DNA of 64,000 bases from Przewalskia tangutica. Taxonomy: Eukaryota; Streptophyta; Magnoliopsida; Solanales; Solanaceae. The stretch's first letter is position 1. Every line of letters starts with the position of its first letter. Positions 32,765 to 44,574 of this stretch are shown one piece after another. The notes beneath the pieces are model-generated. The model was not told the DNA's origin and made no database searches. It worked only from the letters and a program-made list of their open reading frames with translations. The DNA is taken from the NCBI GenBank assembly GCA_029844215.1, contig CM056731.1, forward strand, positions 81,054,992 through 81,118,991, written 5' to 3'. A program made the translations under genes and the position numbers.

Positions 32765-35086
32765 TGTTACACCCCATAATTCCAGGACATGTATTAGAGA
32801 ATGGACGCGAGGAATCAAGACTTGAAAATTGGTACGAAAGAAAGAATTGTTTTTCCGGAGGAAAATCTTCCGAACGTCGGAAAGGAAAAATGTTCGTTGT
32901 TATGAATTGGATCCTCAAAATGCATTATTTGAGGAGTATGGAACTTATTAACATTGTGGAAATTTATTTTTACGGATTTGGTCACGTACGGCCCACCCGA
33001 GAAATTTTACGTTTTGTGGGGCCCACGAGGGTTACAAAATTTTATGGACGAATGGGAGGGCGACACGTGTCACCCCCCACATGGTCTTGTACGAAATTTG
33101 GCAAGGGTTTAATGGTCATTTACCATTTTAGATGATCAAGTCTTGCAAGCTTGAGATTATTGATTTAGTCAACTTGCCACTTGTATAGATAATTAATTAC
33201 TCTTCATCCTAGCCACACATATGTTGTAATCTAAGCCCTCCATTGTATTATATATACTACACTAGTGCAAGACTTAGTCTTCAACACTTAGAAAAATTAG
33301 AGAACTTGTGCTAGCTAAAGAGTTGCTCTCGGGTTCATGAGATATCCCACACAAAATTTTGTAATTTTGGTTCATTATTCACAAGACTTTAACCCAAGGT
33401 CCCTAAGGGTATTGTAAGGATACCTCAATAGAAAGATCTCGGAAAAACAACGTTTTCACGTTAGTCGCAAGGCGAAAACCTAAGTCGTTTTCATAGTTTT
33501 GGATTAGAAATGGAAGAGAAGTTGTTTGTGAACTTCTAAAGGCTTCAAATAGCGGATTGGAGTGTGAAGGAAAGGAGCTAAGAATTGCTAAGGAGCCACT
33601 TTGAATCTTGGAAATTTATAAGGACTTATCAAGGTAACAATCTTGTCGTTTTAGTAATTAAAGATTACTTATGTTGTATGGACATTAACAAGCATGAGAT
33701 GTATATTATGAAGTTTGATAAGTGTATTGTCTATTGGAACCCTAATCCGAAACTAGCATGTTTAGCCCTTAAGATTACAATTCAATTTGGCTATTAGTTT
33801 AGTCGTCGCATGTTATATAAAGAAGGAATTGTAGTTGTTGAAGTTGTTTATGACTATATAACATGTTAAACCTAAGAACTTGGATTGAAAAAAGAATTAG
33901 AAAGGACTTTGTGTTGTTGTATATGTTAGCCGAGAATGGCTTTGAATATTGAACTACTTGGTATTAATTGTGGGGCAGAATTTTACACGTATTGTAAGGC
34001 GTGTATTCCCCTTTGATTGGTTGATGTATTGAGCCTTAAATGTGGCATGTTGGTTATTGATTATCGGGCTTTGAAAAAAGTGGAAAAGTACGTAGAAACA
34101 AAGGAGGTGCTGCCCGATTTTACGTAGAATAAGAGACCATATACTTAGTATTATTCTACGTTAGAAACTAGAAATTGATAGTCGTGTTGTGGCCATTATA
34201 GGTTGACAATTCTACGTGCGGCGTATTTGACTTAGCTTGTGGATTAAGCCGAAAAGGTATGTGAACCATCTCCTCTTCTTCTAGCATGATTCCTTATGAT
34301 AAAGTAAGTAAATCCTACTCCTTAAATGATCCACTCCTTGATTGTACTTGGATTGCCTAATATAGAAGTTGTTCTATATACTTCCTTGATTGTACTTTGG
34401 ATGTTTAAATTGGAAGTTGTTATAATCCATTCCCTTAATGAAGTTTGGATTTTCAAAAGTGCAAGTGTTTTACTTGAAGTACTTAGAGTCTTAAAAAGGA
34501 AGTGGTTCCTAATCTTTTGGCTAGTGCCTAAGTTCCAAAACCTAAAGGTTGTTATAATGACTTTAGGGGGGTCAAATGAGTGATTTACTTAATTGATTTA
34601 AAAGAGGAGAAATGACATGACTTAAAGAAAAGTAACTTATTTTAAAGGTGTGAGTTACTTGAGATTTAAAAGTAAAAGAAACTTGATTTCTAAAGTTAAG
34701 AAACTTGATTTCTAAAGATTAAGAGACTTGAAGTATTTTGAAAGTTAAGAAACTTGATTTGAAAGTATATGACACTTGGTTTTAAAAGTATAAGTCTCTT
34801 GATTATAAAAAGAATGAATTTGTCTAAAACCATAAAGGGTTATAACGGCTTTATGGAAAGTTAGTTATAACGGCTTTATGGAAGGTTAAGAAATTTGTCT
34901 ATTTTGATTGATAGGCATGAGTTGCCTAGGTTGTGAAATTAGAAGTTACTTGGTTTCAAAGTATTGAAATGAATTTCTAAATGTGTAGTAACTTATTTGA
35001 AAAATAGACATGCCTTGATACTACGGGTGTTAGTATCTTGGAGTTTTATATAAAAATGAGTCTTTTGAAAAGAATGGACGTACGTA

Positions 35087-35245
35087 GTACTTTGACTTGT
35101 TTAAATGAGAATTATTCTATTTGTGCCTTGATAGTACTTTGGCTTGTTTAAATGAGAATTATTCTATTTGTGCCTTGAAAGTACATTGGCTTGTTTAAAT
35201 GAGAATTATTCTATTTGTGCCTTGATAGTACTTTGCCTTGCTTGA
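35087..35245 (+). repeat. Tandem repeat in G LTR, 47-bp unit, about 3.5 copies
   Basis: Units start at gtacttt/gtacatt 47 bp apart (about 35087, 35134, 35181, 35228) and contain 'gtttaaatgagaattattct'. Confidence 0.9.
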
Positions 35246-35259
35246 ATAAGGATTTCTCT

Positions 35260-35432
35260 TGGTATATGTAAAAAGAAGGCATGGTAATTGTCTTGGTTTA
35301 TGTAAAAAGGAAAGGCATGGTAATTGTCTTGGTTTATGTAAAAAGGAAAGACATGGTAATTGTCTTGGTTTGTGTAAAGGCATAGTATTGTCTTTGTTTA
35401 TGTAAAAAGGAAAGGCATGGTGCAGTCTTGGT
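35260..35432 (+). repeat. Tandem repeat in G LTR, about 36-bp unit, about 5 copies
   Basis: Unit 'tgtaaaaaggaaaggcatgg' then 'taattgtcttggttta'; one unit is shortened. Confidence 0.9.
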
Positions 35433-36479
35433 TTGCTAAAATGATGATTATTCATTTTATAAATAAAGGTCAAGAATGGTTTGCTTTCATATGAGTTGCT
35501 CGTAAAGACATTCGTGCAAGTGTCATATTTCCACATCTCCGCGTCCCTCCATAAAGGGCCGGCAACTTGTTTCAAGGATATCATGTGGTAGCTCCACATG
35601 GTGGTGAGTGGTACACACTCACGGCGGGTCTGTATTTGACTCGGGCGGGTTAAATTCTCAGGATATATATAATCCATGGATTAGCTATCCGTGATGCGAG
35701 TATCATGTACCGATGACTCATTGCGGGTCCACATGACATATGCGGGTGAAATAGTCCCTTGCGGGTGAAATAGTCCCATGATAGGTTGCATTATAACACA
35801 GAGGGTGGTTGACCTTGGCACTGGCACGACCTTCATGTTTTGAAATCATCACGACCGACCACGGGCGCGGCGGTGCCCTACTGGCACCCACATCGTGTAT
35901 ACATCAGAGAATAGCAGCGGAACATACACAATACATGTATATACTTAGACAGTAAACAACAACAGGCTAGCCGATAAGGCCACCTTCCGTAAAATATACA
36001 CATACCCAAAAACATCAGTTACATTTTCTTTTTCTTACAACCCAAATCCACAAGACATGACTACAGACCTCTAAGAATAACAATTGTGACGGGACATGGC
36101 CCCGCCATACCCCTGAATGTACACAACCGACAATACCAGGGATCTGGACCAAGGATAAGCCTCCGGAGTAATGGAGCTTCTCAACAGCTGAATCAGTGAT
36201 CCTAAAAGTGAGGATCAGCAACCTGTATACTCTACCTGCGGCATGAACGCAGCCCCCCGAAGGAGGTCAGTACAACATGTACCAAATATGTGAAACTGAA
36301 AGTACTGTAGTGAAATCATAAGTCTAAAATAAAGCTGGAGACATGTATGATAACTCAACTAACAGTACACTGTGCCTTACTAAAAATGAGAGTAAACAAG
36401 AGTATACTTTACTGCATAAAAATAGGAGGCTCATGATCAAAGTAGGGCCACCCGCCCGTATGTCATTAAGCAATCCTAC

Positions 36480-36665
36480 TCCTGAGACTATTTCACCCGC
36501 ATAGGTCCTGTGGACCCGCAATGAGGTAACTTCCTCGCATAGGCTGTATCCGCCCGCATAGGTCGTGTGGACCCGCATGAGGTATTCCTCGCATAGGACT
36601 ATTTCACCCGCACAGGACTATTTCACCCGCTTAGGCCCGGTGGGCCCGCAATGAGTACAAACGCC
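36480..36665 (-). repeat. Imperfect tandem array in J 3' LTR
   Basis: Repeats of 'actatttcacccgcatagg' and 'tggacccgcaatgaggta' with variable spacers. Related 'gcatgaggtattcctcgcat' units occur in I's LTRs. Confidence 0.8.
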
Positions 36666-36751
36666 GCACTCGCATCATGGGTAACAAATTTATGGAATTA
36701 GTAGTAACTCGGGGCTTTACCCCGTAAGAATAACATAAACTAGCACAACCG

Positions 36752-36860
36752 GCTATCATACATAACATAAGCACTACCGGCTTATCATACATAACATAAG
36801 CGCTACCGGCTTATCATACATAACATAAGCGCTACCGGCTTATCATACATAACATAAGCA
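36752..36860 (-). repeat. 29-bp tandem repeat in J 3' LTR, about 3.5 copies
   Basis: Unit 'catacataacataagcgcta' plus 'ccggcttat'. Confidence 0.92.
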
Positions 36861-38532
36861 AGTTAAGAAATCCCCCTAACTTCTTATTAGCCTTATTCAT
36901 ATACACTCTCATTTTAGTTTACTTAAGGCACTAACATGTCATTATAAAAATCCGGGAATTTAACCCAAAGTACTACGTACTTTTACCCTTTTAAAATGAC
37001 TCTTTTTCATATAAAACTTCCAAGATACTAATAACCGTAGTATCAAGTCATTTATCATACTTACATTACTTAGAGTAAACCACTCTTTAACTTTCCATAA
37101 AGCTATTATAACCAACTTCCCATAAAGTCGTTATACTAGTTTTATGCTTTAGACAATTTCATTCTTCCTTATATCCAAGGGACTTATACTTTTAAAACGA
37201 AACAAGTATCATATACTTTTAAAATACTTCAAATCCCTTAACTTTTAGAAACCAAGATATCTTAATATTTTTAAACAAGTGAGTCAATTCCCTAACTCAA
37301 CCAACTTGGACATTCTTAAAATAAGCCAAGGATATCAAATGGACTAGATTGTCAAAATCTCGTACGTCTACCGTACTATATGTTTACAACTATTCATGCT
37401 CAAGAGATAAGAAAGTTCCACATACCTCTTCGGTTCAATCCACTTGCTAATTCCAATATGCCATACGTAGTATGTCAACCTATAATGACCATAATACGTT
37501 TATTAACTTCTAGTTTCAACGTAGAATATTCTAAGTGCAAAGTCACTAAATTCTACGAAAAATCGGACAGCACTTCCTTTGTTTCTACATATTTTTCCAC
37601 CTTTTTCAAGGCCCGAATTCAATAACCAAACACGCCACATTTAAGGCTCAACAATGTAGTTATCAATAGGGGATTACACGCCTACAAGACGTGTAAAATT
37701 CCGCCCCACAAATTAATATCAAACTAGTCCAATCATACAAAGTCATTCTCGGCCAAAGGTGTAACAACATATCAACCTTTCCAATTCCTTTTCAATTCAA
37801 GTTGTTTAGTATAACATGTTATCAAGCCGCAATCGATTATAACTACTACAATCTTCAAGTAGGTAACATGCGACGATTCTAATTAACGACCAAATTGTGT
37901 TTCAATTTCAAATTTCTCAAATGTCAATTCGGATTTTGGCTACTACAATCCATATCACTTATCAATCTTCAATACAACTACTTCATGCTAGTTAAAATGT
38001 AAGGCTACAACAATATGAAATCTTGTAACATTTAAGAAAACAAGATTGTTACCTTAGTGAGCCTTAATCCACTTCAAGATCCGAAGCCTCTCCCTAGCAA
38101 CTTAGAGCCTCTCCTTGACACTCCAATCCGCCACTTGAAGCCCTTTAGAAGATCAAAAACAACTTTCCTTCAATTCCAAATCCAAACCTATGAAAGTGAC
38201 TAGGTTTTCACCTTGCGACTAATACGAAAACGCCACTTTTCCGGGATCTTTCTATTGAGATACCCTTACAATACCCTTAGGAACCTTGGTTTAAAGTATG
38301 GATATTATTGGACAACAATTGAAAAAAATTCTCTTGAAACCCTCCCCATTGCCGAGAGCTCTCCTATGCTTTCTTCAAATTTTCTTGAAATTTGTCTAAG
38401 TGTAAAGCCTTGTCTTGCTACTAGTGTTACTATATAGGAACATGGAGGGTCAAGATTAAAACAAATGGGTGGCTTGGATGTATTTCACAAGGATCAAACC
38501 AAGTGGCCTTGACTAAGTCAACAATGTCAAGC

Positions 38533-38537
38533 TTAAG
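38533..38537. repeat. Target-site duplication of element I, left copy (TTAAG)
   Basis: It recurs at 48684-48688. The empty site is visible in J's 5' LTR at about 53700 as gcttaagtctttg. Confidence 0.95.
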
Positions 38538-39164
38538 TGTCACGACCCGATCCCGGGCCCGTGACTGGTGCCTTACCCGGGCACCCAAGTAGATATACAG
38601 CAGAGTAACCAGCGGAATATAAAAACAAAGACATGAGTTAAAGAGTAAAATGAGAAACAGTCTATCCAAGAAAAAGTTGACTTTCGGCATGTATATACAT
38701 ATCAAGTCTGACAGTTACATCCCAAAATTTACAACAGGACTACAGACCTCTAAGAAAGTAAACAACTATGGCGGGACAGGGCCCCGCCATACCCTGAATG
38801 TACATAAAGCTACAATGACAGGGAGATCATACCCAAAAGATAAGCCTCGGGAGAAACGGGGCTTTCCCAAAAGCAGAAACGGTGATCCTAGGAGCGGGGA
38901 TCGACAACAGGAGTACCTCTACCTGCGGCATAAACGCAGCCCCCCGAAGGAGGTCGATCTGGCAACAGTATGTGAAGCGTAAAATCTTGAAATGAAATCA
39001 TAGCATTTTAAAACCAATTACAAATACGTATGAACAACCAATTTAACGCACATAGTGCCACAAAGATAAACAAGAGCAAAATAGATATAACGTAACTGGT
39101 CTTTTCTAGGCCGTAATGATCGAAGCAAGGCCAATCGCCCATAGTATCATTATGCGAGCCTAAT

Positions 39165-39410
39165 CCTAGAACTCCCGCAGTCCGCATACACCACCTAGGT
39201 CCGCATGAGGTATTCCTCGCATCGGGGGTAGCTAACCCTCGGCATCAACCTGGACTCCCGCAGTCCGCATAGTCACCTGGACTGCATGAGGTATTCCTCG
39301 CATCGGCGTAACACACCCGGAGTGATCATTCTGGAACTCCCGCAGCTCCGCATTGGTCACATAGACCCGCATGAGGTATTCCTCGCATCGGGGGTGGCTA
39401 GCCCTCGGCT
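39165..39410 (-). repeat. Tandem array in I 3' LTR
   Basis: About four units with 'actcccgcag.tccgcat' and 'gcatgaggtattcctcgcat'. The counterpart is at 46800-47035. Confidence 0.85.
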
Positions 39411-40688
39411 CGTAACAAGTCAGGGGGGGTAAGTGATACAATATCAGCGCAACTGCTTATCGTTAAACAACATAAGCACAACAAGGAAACCCCTTTTACA
39501 CAAACGTCACAAGACACTAACACACGTAGCATCATAACATGTCTACTTATCAAACCCACTTACCACACCTTCATAAATCATTTACAAGACTTTTATAAAC
39601 AAATAAGTAAATTGTTTCCTCTTATCTTTCTCAAGTCGTTATACCTAACTTCTCATAAAGCTAGTATAACACTTAAGCTTTTTTGAAAAACCAAGTATTA
39701 CTTTTCTTTCAAAAATGATTCATAACTCTTTTGAAATATTTCAAGATTCTTATTATTTAAAACTCAAGTCAAAAGACATCAAAGTAAAACCAAATTTAGT
39801 TAACACACGTACGTCTACCGTACTATATATATTTCACAAATATCATGCTCAAGAGGATAGGAAGAATCACATACTTCCTCGGCTCAATCCACCTGCCAAG
39901 TCGAATATGTCGCGCGCAGAGTATAAACCTATAATAGTCAAATACGTCTATCAACGTCTAGACTACTCCATAGAATATTATAAGCATAAGGTTCTTTATT
40001 CTACGAAAAATTGGGCAGCACTTCCCTACCCGTAAAACTACACAAGTCTACTGTAAATACAACCCAATGTAATTACAGTTCAATTCTCTTCTTTAACATC
40101 CTTCTATATATCTTATGCTTAATTCTAAACTACTACAATATGTAATCTCCAATTACCATAGAAGGACAAAGATTATTACCTCGATAAGCCCAAAATTATC
40201 CAAGATATAAGTCGATCCTGAGCAACGTTTAGCTCCTATTCTGTACGCTCCAATCCGCTCCAAGAAACCCTTAGAAGTTTCTAAACGACTTCTCCTAATA
40301 CTTCAACCAACTATGAAGATTTCCTAGGGTTTCGTTTTGTGACTAAAGGAAATAAAGTAGTATTTCCGGGCTCTTGGTATAGAGGTAACTTGGAAATACT
40401 ACAAGAGATTTAGGCTAAGGTATTTTGGGATAGTAACAATACTTGAAGACAATTTTTCTACAAAGGGGGGGGGGGGATGTTTCGGAAGAGAACTACTAAA
40501 AGGGAGGAGGGAGTTTTGGACGAGATACTACAACAAAGGGGGAAAGATTTTTGTGACTTGGAAATTGTTTAAGTGGATGAAGAAGTCTTGCAACTTAAGG
40601 GGGTATTTATAGGACATTCAAGGGTCAAGATTCAAGCATGTGTATGGTGAAGATTTGGTTGCTTGTGTGAGTGGAGTCTTCCAACCAA

Positions 40689-40760
40689 GTGTCCACCACA
40701 ACTTTGGGACATATGTCCACCACAACTTTGGGACATATGTCCACCACAAAAATGAGACAT
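40689..40760 (-). repeat. 24-bp repeat in I 3' LTR U3, about 2.5 copies
   Basis: 'gtccaccacaactttgggac' plus 'atat'. The same copy number is in the 5' LTR at 48309-48382. Confidence 0.92.
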
Positions 40761-41065
40761 GTGGCTAGCCACATGTCTTCCAAAAACCGTCCAAGGCAAG
40801 GGTCCCCCCCCCTTCCCACTTGCTCCACTAATTCGTCCAACATGTGCCACCTAGGGGTGACACATGTCGCCCTTCTATTGGTCCAAAATATTTCATCTCT
40901 CGGAAAAATCCGTAATTGGTTAAAATATTAAAAACGTAAAATTTCCTTCACAAGGTTCGGAATCTTTTCCGTTGGAAGTTCACAATTTCATCCTTAACCT
41001 AATTAGGGCTTATACATTTGTACGTACGTCCTCGCATACATACTCTGGAACTACGGGGTATAACA

Positions 41066-41080
41066 TTCTTCCCCCCTTAG
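41066..41080 (-). promoter_or_regulatory. Polypurine tract of element I
   Basis: The minus strand reads CTAAGGGGGGAAGAA into the LTR. Confidence 0.9.
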
Positions 41081-41081
41081 A

Positions 41082-41100
41082 AACATTCGTCCCGAGTGTT
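41082..41100 (-). other. Conserved hairpin before the polypurine tract (element I)
   Basis: AACATTCG with CGAGTGTT around a 3-nt loop; one position is wobble-paired on one strand. Weaker than in A, B, C, G and K. Confidence 0.65.
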
Positions 41101-41187
41101 CCTTCTAGATTCAATTAAAATAGAAACGACATAGTTCTTCATAACTCAAATAGTTTGCAAATGTCACACATGGCCACAATACAACAC

Positions 41188-42000
41188 TTAAGTACAAATG
41201 ATAATTAAAATCGAGTAGGAAAGTGAGTTACCTGGAGGTGTGGGGAATAAGTGAGGATACTTCTGATTCATGTCCTCCTCTGCTTCCCACGTCATCTCCT
41301 CTCTGTTCTCGTTCCGCCATAAGACTTTGACGGAAGCCACATCCTTTGTCCGCAGTCGCCTAACCTGACGATCGAGTATCGCTATGGGACTCTCCTCATA
41401 CGATAACCCCTCCGTCACCTGGATATCATCAATCAGGTGCACTCTAGATGGATCTCCGATACATCTCCTCAGCATAGAAACATGAAAAACCGGATGTACT
41501 ACCTCCAGATCGGACGGCAGATCCAACTCATAGGCAACCTTGTCTATCCTACGGACAATCTGATAAGGCTCAATGTACCTTGGGCTGAGCTTCCCTTTCT
41601 TCCCAAACCTCATCACACCCTTCATGGGTGACACCTTCAGGAAAACCCAATCATCAACCCCAAACTCCAGATGTCGACGACGATGATTTGCATACGACTT
41701 CTGTCGACTCTGAGTTGTCAACAACCGCTCCTGGATAAGCTTCACCTTATCCACCGCCTGCTGTATCAAGTCCGGCCCAACCAACTGAACCTCGCCCACA
41801 TCAAACCAGCCTATCGGCGACCTGCACTTCCTCCCATACAAGGCCTCATAAGGCGCCATCTGGATACTGGAATGGTAGTTGTTATTATACGCAAACTCTA
41901 CTAGCGGCAAATGATCCTCCCAGCTACCCCTGAAATCAATAACACAGGCTCGCAGCATATCCTCAAGTGTCTGGATAGTACGTTCGGCCTGTCCGTGCAT
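41188..42000 (-). CDS. pol: Integrase C-terminal half with chromodomain, element I (open fragment)
   Basis: A 270-codon open stretch. It starts within the DDE core end (QAERTIQTLEDMLRACVIDF, with the catalytic Glu of ERTIQ) and runs through EFAYNNNYHSS and EALYGRKCRSPIGWFDVGE to the GPY/F-like module, here RYIEPYQIV with Glu in place of the usual Gly. It continues through HPVFHVSMLR and a chromodomain at about residues 205-258 (YEESPIAILDRQ ... EEMTWEAEEDMNQKYPHLF). The chromodomain would target insertion to marked chromatin. The 'start' is only the first in-frame codon; the real protein is part of Gag-Pol. Confidence 0.93.
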   Translation of the reverse strand: MHGQAERTIQTLEDMLRACVIDFRGSWEDHLPLVEFAYNNNYHSSIQMAPYEALYGRKCRSPIGWFDVGEVQLVGPDLIQQAVDKVKLIQERLLTTQSRQKSYANHRRRHLEFGVDDWVFLKVSPMKGVMRFGKKGKLSPRYIEPYQIVRRIDKVAYELDLPSDLEVVHPVFHVSMLRRCIGDPSRVHLIDDIQVTEGLSYEESPIAILDRQVRRLRTKDVASVKVLWRNENREEMTWEAEEDMNQKYPHLFPTPPGNSLSYSILIIICT

Positions 42001-42835
42001 GCGAGGATGGAATGCGATCGAGTCTCACTGCGTCCTAATCCTTACGGAAAGACCTCCAGAAGTTAGCCGTAAACTGGGCTCCTCTGTCCGATATGATAAA
42101 AATAGGGACCCCATGCAGTCTCACGATCTCTCAGATGTAAAGTCTAGCATAATCCTCAGCCGAAAAAGTCGTCCTGACGGGAAGGAATTGGGCGGATTTC
42201 GTCAGCCTGTCGACGATAACCCAGATAGAATCATGCTTCCTCTGAGTGCGAGGTAACCCTGTAATAAAGTCCATGTTGATCACCTCCCACTTCCACGTCG
42301 GAATCTCTATAGCTTGCAACAACCCACCAGGCCTCTGGTGCTCCACCTTGACCTGCTGACAACTCGGGCACTGAGCAACAAACTCTCCAACGTCCCTCTT
42401 CAGGCCATCCCACCAATACACAGATCTGAGGTCGTGGTACATCTTTGTCGACCCCGGATGGATAGAGTAACGCGCATTGTGTGCTTCCTAGAACTCACGC
42501 CAAGTCCTGCAATATCTGGAACACACAACCTGCCCTCAAATCTTAGCACCCCATCAGGTGCTACCTCGAATGGACCCTTCCCCTCACGAAGAGACATTTC
42601 ACGATACCGTGTCAAAATCGGATCCTCATACTGTCGCCTCTTCACCTCCTCGACGATGGAAGACTCGGCAACCTCTCGAACCCGAACCCCACTACTATCA
42701 GAACCAATCAATCGGACTCCAAGGCTCGCTAGCTGATGTAACTCGCGGACCATGCCCCTCCTCTCTGGCTGCACCTCTGATAGACTACCCATCGACCTAC
42801 GACTAAGGGCATCTGCCACTACATTGGCCTTCCAT
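42001..42835 (-). pseudogene. pol: Integrase N-terminal half of element I, two frames
   Basis: 42131-42442 (103 codons) has the CPSCQQ pair of the zinc-binding domain, INMDFITGLPRTQRKHDS with the first catalytic Asp, and LTKSAQFLPVRTTFSAEDYARLY. 42400-42819 has the ADALSRR junction, the spacer and FEVAPDGVLRFEGRLCVP. A frameshift near 42480 breaks the two zinc-binding His residues. The second catalytic Asp lies in the interrupted stretch 42001-42130, which holds no open frame. Few indels separate it from an open integrase. Confidence 0.88.
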
Positions 42836-43440
42836 GGGTGGTATAGGACATCGACATCATAATCCTTGAGTAGCTCTAACCACCGTCTCTGTCGTAAGTT
42901 CAGCTCCTCTGGTGAAGATATCTTTGGAGGCTCTTGTGGTGCGTGTAAATATCCACATGAACTCCATACAATTAATGTCTCGGATCTTGGCGTGAATCAC
43001 CGCCAACTCTAAGTCATGTGTGGGGTAGTTCTTCTCATGCTTCTTGGTGTCGAGATCGTGGCTATGACCTTGCCCTGCTGCATCAACACACATCCAAGCC
43101 CGATGCCCGACGCATCACAATAAACCCCATAGCCGTCTGGACCCTCTGGAAGAGTAAGAATTGGGGCGGTCGTCAACCTCTCCTTCAGTAACTGGAAGCC
43201 CTCCTCGCAAGTATCCGTCCATTGAAACTTAGTTGCCTTCTGAGTCAGCTTAGTCAAAGGTGCTGAAATAGAAGCAAACTTCTCTACGAACCTCCGATAA
43301 TACCCTGCAAGGCCCAGAAAGTTGCGCACCTCTGTCGGTGTAGTAGGTCTAGGCCAAGTCTTGACTGCCTCGATCTTTGCCATATCCACCCGAATACCAT
43401 CGGCCCCGACAATGTGCCCTAAGAACGCCACCGAAGTCAA
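42836..43440 (-). pseudogene. pol: RT thumb and RNase H of element I, frameshifted
   Basis: 43009-43440 (143 codons) has [43 protein letters not shown] (thumb and connection) and [15 protein letters not shown], the start of RNase H with its first Asp. It then breaks; 42857-43093 carries [10 protein letters not shown] and a distorted TDHKSLQ box ('TTRASKDI') where loss around a CAG shifts the frame. Confidence 0.85.
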
Positions 43441-44574
43441 CTAAAACTCACATTTCGAAAACTTGGCATACAACCGCTGGTCCTGGAGAACTCTCAGCAC
43501 CGTCCTCAAATGCTCCGCATGCTCCTGCTCTGAGCGAGAATAAACCAAGATGTCATCAATGAATACTATCACAAACGTATCCAAAAATGGCTTGAACACT
43601 CGGTTCATCAAATCCATAAATACTGCCGGAGCATTGGTCAAGCCGAAAGACATGACCCTGAACTCATAGTGCCCGTACCGGGTCCGGAATGCAGTCCTAG
43701 GGACATCCGTCTCCCTAACTCGCACCTGATGGTAACCAGATCGCAGGTCAATCTTGGAGAAACATCTCGCACCCTGCAACTGGTCGAACAAATCGTCAAT
43801 CCTAGGGAGAGGGTATCTGTTCTTAATAGTCACTTTGTTCAGCTGCCTGTAATCAACACACATACGCAGTGTCCCATCCTTCTTCTTCACGAACAATATC
43901 GGCGCTCCCCAGGGAGAAATACTAGGCCTGATGAAGCCCTTCTCCAGCAAATCTCGCAGCTGGTCCTTCAATTCTCTCAACTCTGCAGGTGCCATACTGT
44001 ATGGCGGAATGGATATAGGTCGAGTATCAGGCAGAATGTCAATGCAAAACTCTATCTCCCTCTCAGGAGGGATACCCGGGAGGTCGTCTGGAAACACATC
44101 TGGGAACTCTCGACTCTGGGCCGAATGAAGGTCTGGTATCTCGGCATCAGTATCAAATACCCGAATGAGATGGTAGATATACCCCTTCTGCACCATCTTC
44201 CTGGCCTTGAGGTAAGAAATAAACCTACCCCTCGGTGACACAGTATTCCCCTCCCACGCAATAACCGGCTTCCCAGGAAACTGGAACCGTACCACTCTCT
44301 CCCTACAGTCTACATTGGCGTAGCAAGAAGCTAACCAATCCATACCCAAAATCACATCAAAGTCTGTCATATCCAACTCTATCAAGTCGGCTAGGGTCTG
44401 ACGACTGCATATAGTCACTGGGCAAGCCCTAAATACCCGCTCAGCTACCACTGAATCACCCACTGGCGTAGCTACCTCAAAAGGGTCTATGGACTCAGGC
44501 TCTATCCCTATCCTACTAGCAATAAGGGGAGATATATATGACAGGGTAGAACCCGGATCTATCAAGGCATACAC
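43441..44574 (-). CDS. pol: Protease and RT finger-palm, element I (open fragment ending in a premature TAG)
   Basis: 377 codons counted from a GTG; the frame is open further upstream to about 44917, through the zinc knuckle, so GTG is not a real start. Protease: [13 protein letters not shown] at residues 3-15 (catalytic Asp-Pro-Gly), [11 protein letters not shown] near 75. [64 protein letters not shown] and the FIDDILVYS catalytic box near residue 345. It ends at KCEF followed by TAG, where A and other copies have TGG (Trp). A single change explains the stop. Confidence 0.94.
   Translation of the reverse strand: MYALIDPGSTLSYISPLIASRIGIEPESIDPFEVATPVGDSVVAERVFRACPVTICSRQTLADLIELDMTDFDVILGMDWLASCYANVDCRERVVRFQFPGKPVIAWEGNTVSPRGRFISYLKARKMVQKGYIYHLIRVFDTDAEIPDLHSAQSREFPDVFPDDLPGIPPEREIEFCIDILPDTRPISIPPYSMAPAELRELKDQLRDLLEKGFIRPSISPWGAPILFVKKKDGTLRMCVDYRQLNKVTIKNRYPLPRIDDLFDQLQGARCFSKIDLRSGYHQVRVRETDVPRTAFRTRYGHYEFRVMSFGLTNAPAVFMDLMNRVFKPFLDTFVIVFIDDILVYSRSEQEHAEHLRTVLRVLQDQRLYAKFSKCEF

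Larger units (their letters stand above)
32765..35846 (+). repeat. 3' LTR of element G, first part
   Basis: It starts TGTTACACCCCATAATTCC. It holds GGGCGACACGTGTCACCCC near 33058-33077, a TATA-like tattatatata (about 33247), donor-like AAG|GTAACAATCTTGT (33632-33646), an ACACG hairpin (about 33987-34010) and two tandem arrays. It is broken at about 35846 by J and continues at 53945 and 63841. Small ORFs here are not genes. Confidence 0.85.
35847..38537 (-). repeat. 3' LTR of element J, left part
   Basis: In sense it runs from the CA end at 35847 up to the I insertion. It holds end-of-LTR hairpins (for example the complement of TATGGCGGG...CCCGTCACA at about 36087-36112), two tandem arrays, the ACACG hairpin (about 37670-37692) and donor-like AAG|GTAACAATCTTG (complement near 38042-38060). 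The rest is at 48689-48920. Confidence 0.88.
38538..41065 (-). repeat. 3' LTR of element I
   Basis: It ends (in sense, starts) with the complement of TGTTATACCCCGTAGTTCC. It contains a tandem array (39165-39410), donor-like GAG|GTAATAATC (complement near 40172-40182), a 12-base G run (about 40465-40476), a TATA-like site (about 40601-40612), a 24-bp repeat (40689-40760) and the GACACATGTCG site (about 40858-40870). Confidence 0.95.

Noticed and set aside
40465..40476. G-run as a G-quadruplex
   Set aside because: A single mononucleotide run of 12 (13 in the other LTR) without spaced G tracts; likely a simple slippage-prone run.
43669..44238. Plus-strand ORF of 189 codons across I pol
   Set aside because: Shadow of the RT frame on the opposite strand.
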